Shown here: piece by piece, positions 1 through 8,168 of the stretch
How the letters are laid out: each line of letters begins with the position of its first letter
Position numbering within the stretch: the stretch's first letter is position 1
Source of the DNA: Clostridia bacterium
GTDB lineage: Bacteria > Bacillota > Clostridia > Christensenellales > Aristaeellaceae
NCBI GenBank assembly: GCA_017936375.1
Contig: JAGBFR010000047.1
Location: forward strand, 62,001 to 126,000
Length of the DNA: 64,000 nt
Direction of reading: 5' to 3'
Notes under the pieces: model-generated
Database searches by the model: none
The model's input: only the letters and a program-made list of their open reading frames with translations
Told to the model about the DNA's origin: nothing
Position numbers and translations under genes: made by a program

Positions 1-1
1 C

Positions 2-148
2 TTTGGCTACAAGCCGGAGGACTTCAAGAAGGCCTACGACTTCTCCGAGAGCGAGATTTCCCTGCCGCTGTATTCCACCCTCGGCAGGGAGAATGCGGCC
101 TATGTCGCGCAGGCCGTGCTGGATATCGTGAAGAAGTACGCGAAGTAA
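2..148 (+). CDS. DegT/DnrJ/EryC1-type aminotransferase, C-terminal end (partial)
   Basis: An open frame enters from the left edge and stops at TAA 146-148, so only 48 residues are visible. The segment SEISLPLYSTL followed by a final amphipathic helix ending in VKKYAK matches the extreme C-terminus of PLP-dependent DegT/DnrJ/EryC1/StrS sugar aminotransferases. In that family an E-x-x-LP-(L/I)-Y motif precedes the last helix. Such enzymes aminate keto-sugar nucleotides for surface glycans. The catalytic lysine lies outside the window. The call rests on a short tail, so the substrate cannot be inferred. A hairpin terminator follows about 75 bases downstream. Confidence 0.6.
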   Translation, partial: FGYKPEDFKKAYDFSESEISLPLYSTLGRENAAYVAQAVLDIVKKYAK

Positions 149-220
149 ACATCACAGCGAAGAAAACCCGCAGGCGATATACTCGGTGATCGCAAAACAG
201 AAGTATTTGATTTTTTATGG

Positions 221-252
221 AACAGGTATGATTTCGGTCATGCCTGTTTCGC
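221..252 (+). terminator. Rho-independent terminator after the aminotransferase
   Basis: An 11-bp stem (221-231 with 238-248, one T-G pair) with a TTTCGG loop is followed by a short T-rich stretch. It sits between the plus-strand aminotransferase and the end of the minus-strand GNAT cassette, so it may insulate both. Confidence 0.55.
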
Positions 253-311
253 TTTTATCAGCCCATCCACGGGAGGGCATACACACCTTTCTGTCAACGC
301 AGGTGTTTCCC

Positions 312-818
312 TCACATATAATTGACAAAATCCTTTTCAACCAACTCATAATCGACCGATGATTGGGGCCGACCGAGCTGATCTTTCCAAGAATCAATGT
401 TGATTCTCACTTTGCGGAAACCAAGCGATTCGTAAACATGCTGCGCTCTTGCATTCGTCAAGTTGGTATTGAGAACGACTTTGGAATATCCATTTCTGAA
501 TAGCCAACCGATCAGCATGCTTAAAACTTTTCTTCCGACACCACGGTTCTGACAATCGGTTTCACAGATCTTAATGCCGATTTCTGCAACGCCGTCCGAC
601 ACTTTTCGGTAATTGCACTCACCGATCAGATGGTCGCTTTCCTCAATGACCATACAACCGTTCTCAAGTCCTTCGATAACTTCTTCCTCGGTCGTTCCCA
701 AGCCATTGGGGAAGCCTGCGTGTGCCATCACAGCACCGTCATTCCACCAAGCGGTAAGCTGCGCGGCATCGGCAGCTTCGGCTTGACGGATGGTTAAGTT
801 CTCATATTGTATGTTCAT
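312..818 (-). CDS. GNAT-family N-acetyltransferase (last gene of the coupled cassette)
   Basis: A 168-residue single-domain GNAT protein. The acetyl-CoA pyrophosphate-binding motif is visible as CQNRGVGRKVL (R/Q-x-x-G-x-G/A), preceded by the beta4 strand VAEIGIKI. The C-terminal part ARAQHVYESLGFRKV is the usual GNAT helix-strand ending. The acceptor is not predictable. The start ATG (816-818) overlaps the TGA stop of the upstream gene by four bases (ATGA), so translation is probably coupled. It is the fifth and last gene of an AT-richer cassette transcribed leftward. Confidence 0.85.
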   Translation of the reverse strand: MNIQYENLTIRQAEAADAAQLTAWWNDGAVMAHAGFPNGLGTTEEEVIEGLENGCMVIEESDHLIGECNYRKVSDGVAEIGIKICETDCQNRGVGRKVLSMLIGWLFRNGYSKVVLNTNLTNARAQHVYESLGFRKVRINIDSWKDQLGRPQSSVDYELVEKDFVNYM

Positions 819-1348
819 TCTGCTTTCTCCAAATTCAGTTCAAAAACACCGCCGTCAAATACAATATCGTTGCCATCTGCATCCTTGTAGAAGGACACCT
901 TTTCTGTTTCGATCAGCTCAAAGCCCAAGGATTTGAGAAGCGCAACGGAAGGCGTATTATTGAGTGCCGTGCCTGCGGTCAGCCTTTTAATGCCAAGCTC
1001 ACGCATATAGTCAATGAGTGCCAAGTGGCTTTCCTTTGCGTAGCCCTTGCCGTGATATGCGGAGTGGAAACAGTATCCGATCTCGTGTCCGTTCTCTCGG
1101 AGGTTAAAGGCACTGTATCCGATAACGGTATTTCCGAGGCAAACAGCGAAAAACATATGCTCGGTGCCGCTGTTTGCTCCTGCCCATTTTGCAATTCTTG
1201 GCTGAACATCCTCGTCATCGGTGATGTGAGGTTTATCGTACTGTGAAAAGGTGGAAGTGTTAAAGTCCACCCATATTTCTTTTATGCTTTTCCAATCATC
1301 CGCTGCAATGTGACGGATGGTTAGTCTTTCGGTTTCAATAACACTCAT
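815..1348 (-). CDS. GNAT-family N-acetyltransferase, RimJ/RimL-like
   Basis: About 177 residues from ATG 1346-1348. This start is preferred because it overlaps the upstream TGA in an ATGA and has GGAG about nine bases ahead; an in-frame TTG lies at 1363. The N-terminus IETERLTIRHI is the signature opening of RimJ/RimL-type acetyltransferases. The acetyl-CoA loop is YHGKGYAKESHLAL. The ending ALNNTPSVALLKSLGFELI is the conserved N-x-x-S-x-x-L-x-x-x-G-F motif of the subfamily. Family members acetylate protein N-termini or small amines; the target here is unknown. Confidence 0.85.
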   Translation of the reverse strand: MSVIETERLTIRHIAADDWKSIKEIWVDFNTSTFSQYDKPHITDDEDVQPRIAKWAGANSGTEHMFFAVCLGNTVIGYSAFNLRENGHEIGYCFHSAYHGKGYAKESHLALIDYMRELGIKRLTAGTALNNTPSVALLKSLGFELIETEKVSFYKDADGNDIVFDGGVFELNLEKAE

Positions 1349-1860
1349 TTGGCTTTTCTCCAATCTTCCTCCAGCAGACCGTAGAAGTAAAGGTCTGCCC
1401 AGTTACCGTGATTATCTTTAGTTTGACTCCGTTGGATGCCTTCAAGCTGCATACCCAACTTCTGCATAAGACTGACGGATTTCACGGTATCGATTGCCTC
1501 TGCAAAAACCTTATGGGCTTTCAGTTTTCCAAAGGCATAGTCAATCACGGCTTTACAGGATTCGTATGCGTATCCTTGCTGCCAAAAGCTGCGATTATAT
1601 ATCCAACCCATTTCATATACACCCTCGTCAAACTCGTTGAACAGGATGTATCCCATCATTTTTCCGCTTTCTTTATGTACTGCTGCAACAGCGCCGTTCC
1701 GATCGATGCAGAAAGAAGTTAGAAATTCTTTTGTTTTTTCAAAATCGTATGCCGGTTCGCAGTTCTCCATTGTTTCATCATCACCAAAGATTTCGTGCAG
1801 ATCAGCGGCATCTTCCGATGTGAAATCACGAATTATCATTCGTGAAGTTTCAATATTCAT
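1345..1860 (-). CDS. GNAT-family N-acetyltransferase, RimJ/RimL-like
   Basis: 171 residues from ATG 1858-1860, which overlaps the TGA of the NTF2-like gene as ATGA. The longer open frame upstream is only read-through of that gene in another frame. The N-terminal strand ETSRMIIRDFTSED, the acetyl-CoA loop FWQQGYAYESCKAV and the C-terminal SVSLMQKLGMQLEGI are the RimJ/RimL layout. It is clearly paralogous to the next gene, suggesting local duplication followed by divergence. The substrate is unknown. Confidence 0.85.
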   Translation of the reverse strand: MNIETSRMIIRDFTSEDAADLHEIFGDDETMENCEPAYDFEKTKEFLTSFCIDRNGAVAAVHKESGKMMGYILFNEFDEGVYEMGWIYNRSFWQQGYAYESCKAVIDYAFGKLKAHKVFAEAIDTVKSVSLMQKLGMQLEGIQRSQTKDNHGNWADLYFYGLLEEDWRKAK

Positions 1861-2225
1861 TTTATCTTTCTCCCAATTTTCATAATCTGTCGCCACTTTG
1901 GAGCTTCGCCATCGTCTGCCCAATATTCATCCATAGCGACGATCTTATCGTCTTTCAGCTTGATGAAGGACGTAACGTGGAAAGAAGCGGAACGATCCTT
2001 CGGATATACCTGTGTTGCGGTGATAATCATATCGTCCGTCGTAACAATCTTTTCAACATCGCCATCCCAATCTCCGGGATATTCGCAGTTGGCTCTAATG
2101 AATTCCTCGACCGTGAAATGCTCGTTGGAGCAATGCCAATTCACATAAGCACCGGTGTGGAAATATTCTCTTATCGCGTCTGCTCTCTGTGCGAGAATGT
2201 CGGACCAAAACTGTTGTATGTTCAT
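1857..2225 (-). CDS. SnoaL/NTF2-like small protein
   Basis: 122 residues with the cone-shaped NTF2-like fold pattern. It has an N-terminal helix (FWSDILAQRADAIREYF), a VEEFIRANCEYPGDW helix, then alternating strands ending with KIVAMDEYWADDGEAPKW. The last motif is typical of SnoaL-like domains that sense or bind small molecules or act as isomerases. No catalytic set can be assigned. It lies 9 bases after the first GNAT gene and overlaps the next GNAT by ATGA, so it is translated as part of the acetyltransferase cassette and may supply substrate binding or specificity. Confidence 0.75.
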   Translation of the reverse strand: MNIQQFWSDILAQRADAIREYFHTGAYVNWHCSNEHFTVEEFIRANCEYPGDWDGDVEKIVTTDDMIITATQVYPKDRSASFHVTSFIKLKDDKIVAMDEYWADDGEAPKWRQIMKIGRKIK

Positions 2226-2234
2226 AGTGTTATC

Positions 2235-2675
2235 TTACAGCTCCAATCGCATTTCTATGTCGCCATGGCAAATCTCGCCGGTTGGCTTGAAACCTAGTTT
2301 TTCGTAGATATGTCTTGCGTTGTGGTTGTTCGGGCTGCATAGTAGACCGATACGCTTATAACGCCCGGAGTCCTTTGCATATTGGAGCATGAGCTGTACT
2401 GCGGCTGTTCCATAGCCTTTTCCTTCGTTCTCCGGTGGAAACATGATTCGCCATAAATCCAACCGTTCTTCATCCATATCTTCTTCCAAGAGCATAAAAC
2501 CGACAACAGAATCGTCATTGTAAATGGCAAATGGGAATACATCGCCATTATCACGGTATAACCACGCCTGGGCAAGTGAATGAGCATTTGATGCCACAAA
2601 GTTTTCGTCATCCGGTCGCTTCATGCTTATAATGGCATCGAAGTTATCTTCGGTTATCTTTCTGAAATTTATCAT
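2235..2675 (-). CDS. GNAT acetyltransferase, spermidine/diamine-acetyltransferase-like (first gene of cassette)
   Basis: 146 residues from ATG 2673-2675, with GGAGG about eleven bases upstream; an in-frame TTG at 2693 is less likely. The segment DLWRIMFPPENEGKGYGTA carries the acetyl-CoA loop EGKGYG. The endings NNHNARHIYEKLGFKPTG and GDIEMRLEL match BltD/PaiA-type polyamine acetyltransferases. By family it may acetylate spermidine or a related amine, but specificity is not provable from sequence. It heads the five-gene cassette, and a 14-bp palindrome lies 53 bases upstream of its start. Confidence 0.8.
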   Translation of the reverse strand: MINFRKITEDNFDAIISMKRPDDENFVASNAHSLAQAWLYRDNGDVFPFAIYNDDSVVGFMLLEEDMDEERLDLWRIMFPPENEGKGYGTAAVQLMLQYAKDSGRYKRIGLLCSPNNHNARHIYEKLGFKPTGEICHGDIEMRLEL

Positions 2676-2727
2676 AGTTAAAGTGTCCTCCAATCAATAC
2701 AAAGACTTGCTTACCTCTATCCGTATT

Positions 2728-2741
2728 TGTGTGTACACACA
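2728..2741. promoter_or_regulatory. 14-bp palindrome upstream of the GNAT cassette, operator candidate
   Basis: TGTGTGTACACACA is a perfect inverted repeat 53-66 bases upstream of the first cassette start. No cassette gene encodes a regulator, so the binding protein would act in trans. Apart from this site, the MerR terminator and AT-rich sequence, the gap 2676-2995 shows no gene. Confidence 0.35.
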
Positions 2742-2839
2742 TTATGGCGCGATGAGGTGTCATTTTTCAATAGGTGCATCGGAATTCATCGCATGAAAGT
2801 GTAACTTTTCTATGAACCATGGTCAATAGAGCGGTTTCC

Positions 2840-2889
2840 AAAAAACGAACAACGGCACGCAGCCGAAGCTGAATGCCGTATGTTCGTTT
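2840..2889 (-). terminator. Rho-independent terminator downstream of the MerR gene
   Basis: Arms 2843-2857 and 2874-2889 pair over about 15 bp with one bulged base. On the minus strand the stem is followed by six T residues (plus-strand A run 2840-2845). It lies about 105 bases after the MerR stop. Confidence 0.65.
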
Positions 2890-2995
2890 GCTTCTACTCC
2901 TGTTAGACAGATGCCGTAAAGTCGTAATCTCTGGAATTACTGTCTTGCGAACCTCCTATAATCCTGCGGGTTTTTATATCGTCCAGCGTGTTTGA

Positions 2996-3805
2996 TCAGT
3001 CGATCGGCACGCTGAACAGGCCGCTGCTCAGGGAGCGGCCCTCCTCGTGCGTCTGCAGCAGCATGATCATGAGCATGTCGCCCGTGGGGAAAAGATTCAT
3101 GGAGGCCATTCTGCTGCGGCATCTTTGCTCGAGCGCGTCGATCAGGCTGACGCCCTCCGGCGCCTGATACCCGCTGAAGCTGAAGACGAAGCGCTTGCGC
3201 GCGGGGATGATGCGCACGGCGCTGCTCATGGGGAGATCATTCTCCTTGGCAAAGCTCCTGCGGATGACCAGCCCCCACTGCTTCTCCTCGCCGTCGATGC
3301 GCAGGCAGGATTTGACGACCGGCAGCCACGCCGTCCATCCGCCGAGGATGTCGTAGACCTCCGGCTCGTCGATGAAGGAGAGATTCTGCGAGTGGGGAAG
3401 GAAGAGCATCTCGTGGCCGTCATCGATTTGAAAGTCCTCTCCCCGGGGCGACACGCGCCGGAGCCAGCGGACGAGGCGCTCGTGCTCGTCAAGCAGCGCC
3501 TGCTCATGGCGCATCTGCCGGCGGATCTCCTGCGTGCGGGCCTCCAGCCGGCCCAGATAGGCGTCAAGGTCGTCCTCGCGCAGCATGGCGCTGATCTCCC
3601 GCAGGGGCAGGCCGTAGCTGCGCAGCCCCATGGAGGACAGGAGCGCGGGGGACTGCGTGAATGGATAATACCGGTAGCCGCTGGGCGAGACCTCCGGCGT
3701 CACAAGCCCGTGCTGCTCATAGTGCTTGAGCAAGTCGGGGGTAACCCCCATGTAGCGGGCGTAATCGCCGATTTTGTATTGACTGATTTTTGTCTGATTC
3801 TCCAT
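2996..3805 (-). CDS. MerR-family transcriptional regulator
   Basis: 269 residues from ATG 3803-3805, chosen because a G-rich Shine-Dalgarno (GGGGGGAC) lies just upstream; the frame stays open to 3853. The N-terminal winged helix is clear: YKIGDYARYMGVTPDLLKHY, then GLVTPEVSPSGYRYYPF, the invariant GYRYY wing. A dimerisation coiled coil follows (residues about 75-125). The C-terminal 140 residues look like an effector-binding domain rather than a metal site, since no Cys pair follows the coiled coil. It diverges from the exported flavin reductase and probably regulates it; the promoter between them has the long spacer typical of MerR targets. Confidence 0.85.
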   Translation of the reverse strand: MENQTKISQYKIGDYARYMGVTPDLLKHYEQHGLVTPEVSPSGYRYYPFTQSPALLSSMGLRSYGLPLREISAMLREDDLDAYLGRLEARTQEIRRQMRHEQALLDEHERLVRWLRRVSPRGEDFQIDDGHEMLFLPHSQNLSFIDEPEVYDILGGWTAWLPVVKSCLRIDGEEKQWGLVIRRSFAKENDLPMSSAVRIIPARKRFVFSFSGYQAPEGVSLIDALEQRCRSRMASMNLFPTGDMLMIMLLQTHEEGRSLSSGLFSVPID

Positions 3806-3887
3806 TTCCGTCCCCCCTGTGAGGCTATTATAGCATAAAATGTGGAGAAACAATCACAAACAACGAAAGATATGTAAGCTGTTTTTG

Positions 3888-3918
3888 TTGACTTGGGGGC
3901 CGCCCGCGACTTTATAAT
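3888..3918 (+). promoter_or_regulatory. Promoter of the flavin reductase with 19-bp spacer (MerR-type)
   Basis: TTGACT (3888-3893) and TATAAT (3913-3918) are separated by 19 bp instead of 17. MerR-family regulators classically act on promoters with 19-20-bp spacers by untwisting the DNA. The divergent neighbour encodes a MerR protein. The G/C-rich spacer contains a partial dyad (GGG...CCC). Confidence 0.7.
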
Positions 3919-3950
3919 ACAGGTAACATGATATAGAGGAGGTTTTTCCC

Positions 3951-5915
3951 ATGAAAGACATTTCCCGCAGAAGTTTCCTTAAGGGCGCTCTCGCCGGCAC
4001 GGCGGCGCTCGGTCTGGGCAGCGTGGCTCCGGTGATGGCCGAGAGCGCGATCTACACCCCGGGCACCTACAGCGCGCAGGCGCAGGGCATGGGCACCGTC
4101 ACCGTGACCATGACCTTCTCCGAGACCGCGATCACCGACGTCGTGCTGGACGTCTCCGGCGAGACCGCCGGCTACGGCAAGGACGCCGCCGAGGAGCTCA
4201 AGGCGAGGCTCATGGCCGCGCAGGGCGCTGAGATCGACGCCGTCTCCGGCTCCACCATCACCTCCGACGCGGTGATGAAGGCTGCCGACAAGTGTATCAA
4301 GCAGGCCAAGGGCGAGATCCCGGTCGAGGTCATCGAGGAGAAGGCCGAGGAGGCCGACGACGGCGACTGGCTGGGCCAGGAGCCGCAGATCGCCGACAGC
4401 GAGATCGTCGCCGACTATGAGACCGAGATCCTGGTCATCGGCTGCGGCACCGCCGGTATGTTCGCCGTCTGCTCCGCCGCGGAGGAGGGCGCGAAGGTCA
4501 TCGGTATCGATCGCTTCGGCACCGGCACGGGCATCCGTGACGACCTGGGCGGCATCGACTCCCGCTACCAGAAGGAGTGGGGCACCAAGATTGACAAGAT
4601 GGATTACATCAAGTTCGCCACCGAGAATGCGGGCGGCCATGTCAATCAGCGCCTGATCAAGATGTTCTGCGACAATTCCGGCGCGGTCATCGACTGGTAC
4701 GGCGATCGCCTGGCCGAGCGCGGCGTGCAGCTGTGGCATGAGTCCGGCGACTCCGTGGACGAGGCGAAGTATCATCACTTCCCGACCGGCCACTCCCCGC
4801 GCTGGGCGGGCAGCGACGACGGCAACGGCAACACCCTCAACGGCAATGTCGTGCTGTATGATTACGCCGTCTCCAAGGGCGCTGAGTTCCATTACAACAC
4901 CACGATGATCAAGCTCGTCAAGGCTGACGGCAAGGTCACCGGCTGTATCGCCACCAACGGCGACGGCAAGTATGTCCGCTACACCGCGACCAAGGGCACC
5001 GTCGTCTGCACCGGCGGCTACTCCAAGAACTTCAAGATGATGGCGGCCCTCCAGCCGTGGAATCTGCGCATCATCGGCAGCAGCTGGTCCGAGCCGGGCG
5101 CTTACGGCGACGGCATCAAGGCCTGCCTGTGGGCCGGCGCGAAGATGGACGAGACCGCGTCCATGATGATGTTCGACCGCTGCGCGCTCAAGCCAGAGCA
5201 GGCCAACGGCCCCGACTGCGTGCAGAACGAGGAGACCGGCTGGTTCTGGATGGGCAGCCAGCCGTGGCTGAAGATCAACGCCGACGGCGAGCGCTTCTTC
5301 AATGAGTCCGGCACCTACGAGGGCATCCTCCATGCCGACGAGTACAACAGGGGCCATGTCCATTATACTCTGTTTGACAGCGACTGGCAGAGCTATGTCG
5401 AGCCGTTCAAGATGCACGGCTGCTCCCGCATGGCTCCGTTCGAGAACGGCGCGGACCCCAACATCCCGCACCAGGCCGTCGCCGGCATGCTCGAGGGCCT
5501 CGTCGCCAACGGCTTCGTCTTCCGCTGCGACACCATCGAGGAGCTCGCCGAGAAGCTGCTGCTCCCGGTCGACAAGGTCATGGCGACCGTCGAGCGCTAC
5601 AACGCGCTGTGCGAGGCGGGCGTTGATGAGGACTTCGGCAAGGAGCCGCATCGCCTGACCCCGGTCAAGACCGCTCCGTTCTACGGCGCGAAGACCACCG
5701 GCGCCATGCTCTGCACCATGGACGGCATCGTGATCGATACCGACATGAACGCGCTGGACACCGAGTGCAACAAGATCGAGGGCCTGTACGTCATCGGCAA
5801 CGACTCCGGCGCGTACTTCGCCAACACCTATCCGAACCTGTCCACCGGCATGTGCTGCGGCCGCAACGTGACCTTCGGCTACATGATCGGCAAGCAGCTC
5901 TCCAAGAAGGCGTAA
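3951..5915 (+). CDS. Exported FMN/FAD flavin reductase (fumarate/urocanate reductase-like)
   Basis: 654 residues. A twin-arginine signal (SRRSFLKG, residues 5-12, then a hydrophobic stretch) predicts folded export. Residues about 35-115 form an FMN-binding domain with DAVSGST (D96-T102), the D-x-x-S-G-x-T consensus for covalent FMN attachment by an ApbE-type transferase. An Asp/Glu-rich linker (about 120-150) leads to the FAD-binding domain with GCGTAG (164-169). The C-terminal NLSTGMCCGRNVTFGY is the family's closing FAD motif. The architecture matches soluble extracytoplasmic reductases for fumarate, urocanate, acrylates or similar terminal acceptors. The substrate is not determinable. No ApbE gene is in the window. 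Confidence 0.88.
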   Translation: MKDISRRSFLKGALAGTAALGLGSVAPVMAESAIYTPGTYSAQAQGMGTVTVTMTFSETAITDVVLDVSGETAGYGKDAAEELKARLMAAQGAEIDAVSGSTITSDAVMKAADKCIKQAKGEIPVEVIEEKAEEADDGDWLGQEPQIADSEIVADYETEILVIGCGTAGMFAVCSAAEEGAKVIGIDRFGTGTGIRDDLGGIDSRYQKEWGTKIDKMDYIKFATENAGGHVNQRLIKMFCDNSGAVIDWYGDRLAERGVQLWHESGDSVDEAKYHHFPTGHSPRWAGSDDGNGNTLNGNVVLYDYAVSKGAEFHYNTTMIKLVKADGKVTGCIATNGDGKYVRYTATKGTVVCTGGYSKNFKMMAALQPWNLRIIGSSWSEPGAYGDGIKACLWAGAKMDETASMMMFDRCALKPEQANGPDCVQNEETGWFWMGSQPWLKINADGERFFNESGTYEGILHADEYNRGHVHYTLFDSDWQSYVEPFKMHGCSRMAPFENGADPNIPHQAVAGMLEGLVANGFVFRCDTIEELAEKLLLPVDKVMATVERYNALCEAGVDEDFGKEPHRLTPVKTAPFYGAKTTGAMLCTMDGIVIDTDMNALDTECNKIEGLYVIGNDSGAYFANTYPNLSTGMCCGRNVTFGYMIGKQLSKKA

Positions 5916-5947
5916 TTAACCCCTTCGGGACTGAAGCGAATACCTCT

Positions 5948-5977
5948 GGACCGGCGGCTTCGGCTGCCGGTCCTTTT
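5948..5977 (+). terminator. Rho-independent terminator after the flavin reductase
   Basis: An 11-bp stem (5948-5958 with 5963-5973, one G-T pair) is capped by the stable TTCG tetraloop and followed by TTTT. It lies 33 bases after the stop codon. Confidence 0.85.
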
Positions 5978-6063
5978 CCTGCCCATGCGTGCTGCATATG
6001 TAAAATTTGGGTGAAATCGCCTTTTCGCCCGTGCGGGGAATGGATTTTTCCGGCGGGATCAAG

Positions 6064-6069
6064 TATAAT
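6064..6069 (+). promoter_or_regulatory. Probable -10 element of ppk1
   Basis: A perfect TATAAT lies 35 bases before the ppk1 start. The -35 region at the expected distance (TGGATT, 6041-6046) is only a partial match, so the promoter may need an activator. Confidence 0.5.
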
Positions 6070-6103
6070 CAAGGGGATGAAACCGAAAGGATGCGGATAA
6101 ACC

Positions 6104-8164
6104 ATGCCGGACAGTACGATCTTCATGAACAGGGAGCTCTCCTGGCTCAAATTCAACGAGCGCGTGCTCGAGGAGGCCGAGAGCGTCAGGACGCCGTTCT
6201 GCGAGCGGCTGAGCTTCGCCTCAATCTACCAGAGCAATCTGGACGAGTTTTTCATGGTGCGCGTGGGCTCTCTGGTCGATCAGGCAGAGGTCTCCCCGAA
6301 GATCCGGGATAATAAGACCAACATGACCCCGCGCGAGCAGCTCGACGCCATCATGCCCGTCGTCCGCGAGCTCAACGCGCGCAAGGACGCCATCTATACC
6401 CAGCTGATGGAGCAGGTGGAGCAGCAGGGCGTGCATCTGGTCGATTTCAGAAAGATCGGCCGGCAGGAGAGCGAGATGCTTGAGCGCTATTTTGACGCGC
6501 AGATCCGCCCGCTGATCTCCCCGAGCATCGTCGGCCGCCGCCAGCCCTTCCCGTTCCTGCGCAATAAGGAGATCTATGCCGTCGTCGTGCTGACGAAGAA
6601 GAACGGCAAGCACAAGCTGGGCATCATTCCGTGCAACGCGGGCGTCTTCCCGAGGCTGATCGAGGTCGGTTCAAAGGAAAAGACCTATATGCTCGCCGAG
6701 GAATTGATCCTGCACTTCATGCCCAAGGTGTTTGAAGGCTACACGGTCAAGGCCAAGTCCCTCCTGCGCGTGACGAGGAACGCCGACATCGACGCCGACG
6801 CCCTCTATGAGGAGGACATCGACTACCGCGAGTTCATGGTCAATCTGATCAAGCGCCGCAAGCGCCTCGCGCCCGTGCGCATCGAGCTCTCGCGCGAACT
6901 GGACGGCGACATCATCGATACCCTCTGCGAATACATGGATGTAGACAGGGCGCAGGTCTTCCGCAGCAATACGCCGCTGGATCTGTCCTTCCTCTTCCAG
7001 ATTCAGGATACCCTGCGCCAGAACGACGCGCTCTTCTATACCCGCCGCATTCCCCAGCGCGCGCCCATGTTTGAGCCGGGCGTGCCGGTGCTCGATCAGA
7101 TCGCGAAGGGGGACAAGCTGCTCTCCTATCCGTATGAGAGCATGCGCCCGTTCCTGCAGATGCTGCAGGAGGCGGCCAACGACGACAGCGTCGTCTCCAT
7201 CCGCATGACGCTCTACCGCGTCGCCAAGCACAGCAAGGTCGTCGAGGCGCTCATCGAGGCGGCGGAAAACGGCAAGGACGTGCTCGTGCTCGTGGAGCTC
7301 AAGGCGCGCTTTGACGAGGAGAACAACATCGAGTGGTCCCGCCGGCTGGAGCAGGCGGGCTGCAGCGTGATCTACGGCCTCAACGGCTACAAGGTTCACT
7401 CCAAGCTCTGCCTCATCACCCGCCGCGAGGGGGACAGGACGGTCTACTACACGCAGATCGGCACGGGCAACTACAATGAAAAGACCGCGCGCCTGTACAC
7501 CGACCTGTCGCTGATGACGGCGGATCAGGAGATCGGCAGCCAGGCGGCGGAGATCTTTGACGCGCTGGCGATGGACGAGACCATCACCGAGGCGAAGCAT
7601 CTGCTCGTCGCACCGCACTGCCTGCAGAATAAGATCCTTGCAATGATCGACGGCGAGATCGCCCGCGCCAGAGCCGGCGAGACGGCGTATATCGGCGTGA
7701 AGATCAATTCTCTGACGGACAAGACGATCATCGACCGGCTGATCGACGCCTCCTGCGCGGGGGTGAAGATCGACCTGATCGTGCGCGGCATCTGCTGCCT
7801 GATTGCCGGCATCCCGGGGAAGACGGAAAATATCCGCGTGATCAGCATCGTCGGGCGATTCCTCGAGCATTCGCGCGTGTATGTCTTCGGCCCGCGCGAG
7901 CGCGCGAAGGTCTTTATCGGCTCGGCGGACTTCATGACCCGCAATACGCTGCGCCGCGTAGAGGTCGCCGCGCCGATCAACGACGAGGCGATCCGCAGCC
8001 GTCTGCTCGATATGTTCGAGCTGCTGCTTTCGGATAATGCGCAGGCCCGCGAGATGCGCGAGGACGGCGTGTATCTGCGCCGCACCGCGCCGGAGGGCGA
8101 GGAATCCATCAGCGCGCAGGAGATTCTCTATCAGCAGGCGTATGACGCCGCTGCGGGGAAATAA
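6104..8164 (+). CDS. ppk1: Polyphosphate kinase 1
   Basis: 686 residues, the full PPK1 length. It reversibly polymerises the gamma-phosphate of ATP into inorganic polyphosphate. The N-terminal domain starts with the hallmark NRELSWLKFNERVL, and SNLDEFFMVRVG follows. In the phospholipase-D-like C-terminal half, NGYKVHSKLCLI carries the histidine expected to be autophosphorylated (His432), and EHSRVYVFG carries the second conserved histidine (His589). IGTGNYNEKTARLYTD is another family motif. No exopolyphosphatase or phosphate regulon gene is adjacent, so it is a single-gene unit between a terminator and a repeat element. Confidence 0.97.
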   Translation: MPDSTIFMNRELSWLKFNERVLEEAESVRTPFCERLSFASIYQSNLDEFFMVRVGSLVDQAEVSPKIRDNKTNMTPREQLDAIMPVVRELNARKDAIYTQLMEQVEQQGVHLVDFRKIGRQESEMLERYFDAQIRPLISPSIVGRRQPFPFLRNKEIYAVVVLTKKNGKHKLGIIPCNAGVFPRLIEVGSKEKTYMLAEELILHFMPKVFEGYTVKAKSLLRVTRNADIDADALYEEDIDYREFMVNLIKRRKRLAPVRIELSRELDGDIIDTLCEYMDVDRAQVFRSNTPLDLSFLFQIQDTLRQNDALFYTRRIPQRAPMFEPGVPVLDQIAKGDKLLSYPYESMRPFLQMLQEAANDDSVVSIRMTLYRVAKHSKVVEALIEAAENGKDVLVLVELKARFDEENNIEWSRRLEQAGCSVIYGLNGYKVHSKLCLITRREGDRTVYYTQIGTGNYNEKTARLYTDLSLMTADQEIGSQAAEIFDALAMDETITEAKHLLVAPHCLQNKILAMIDGEIARARAGETAYIGVKINSLTDKTIIDRLIDASCAGVKIDLIVRGICCLIAGIPGKTENIRVISIVGRFLEHSRVYVFGPRERAKVFIGSADFMTRNTLRRVEVAAPINDEAIRSRLLDMFELLLSDNAQAREMREDGVYLRRTAPEGEESISAQEILYQQAYDAAAGK

Positions 8165-8168
8165 GACC

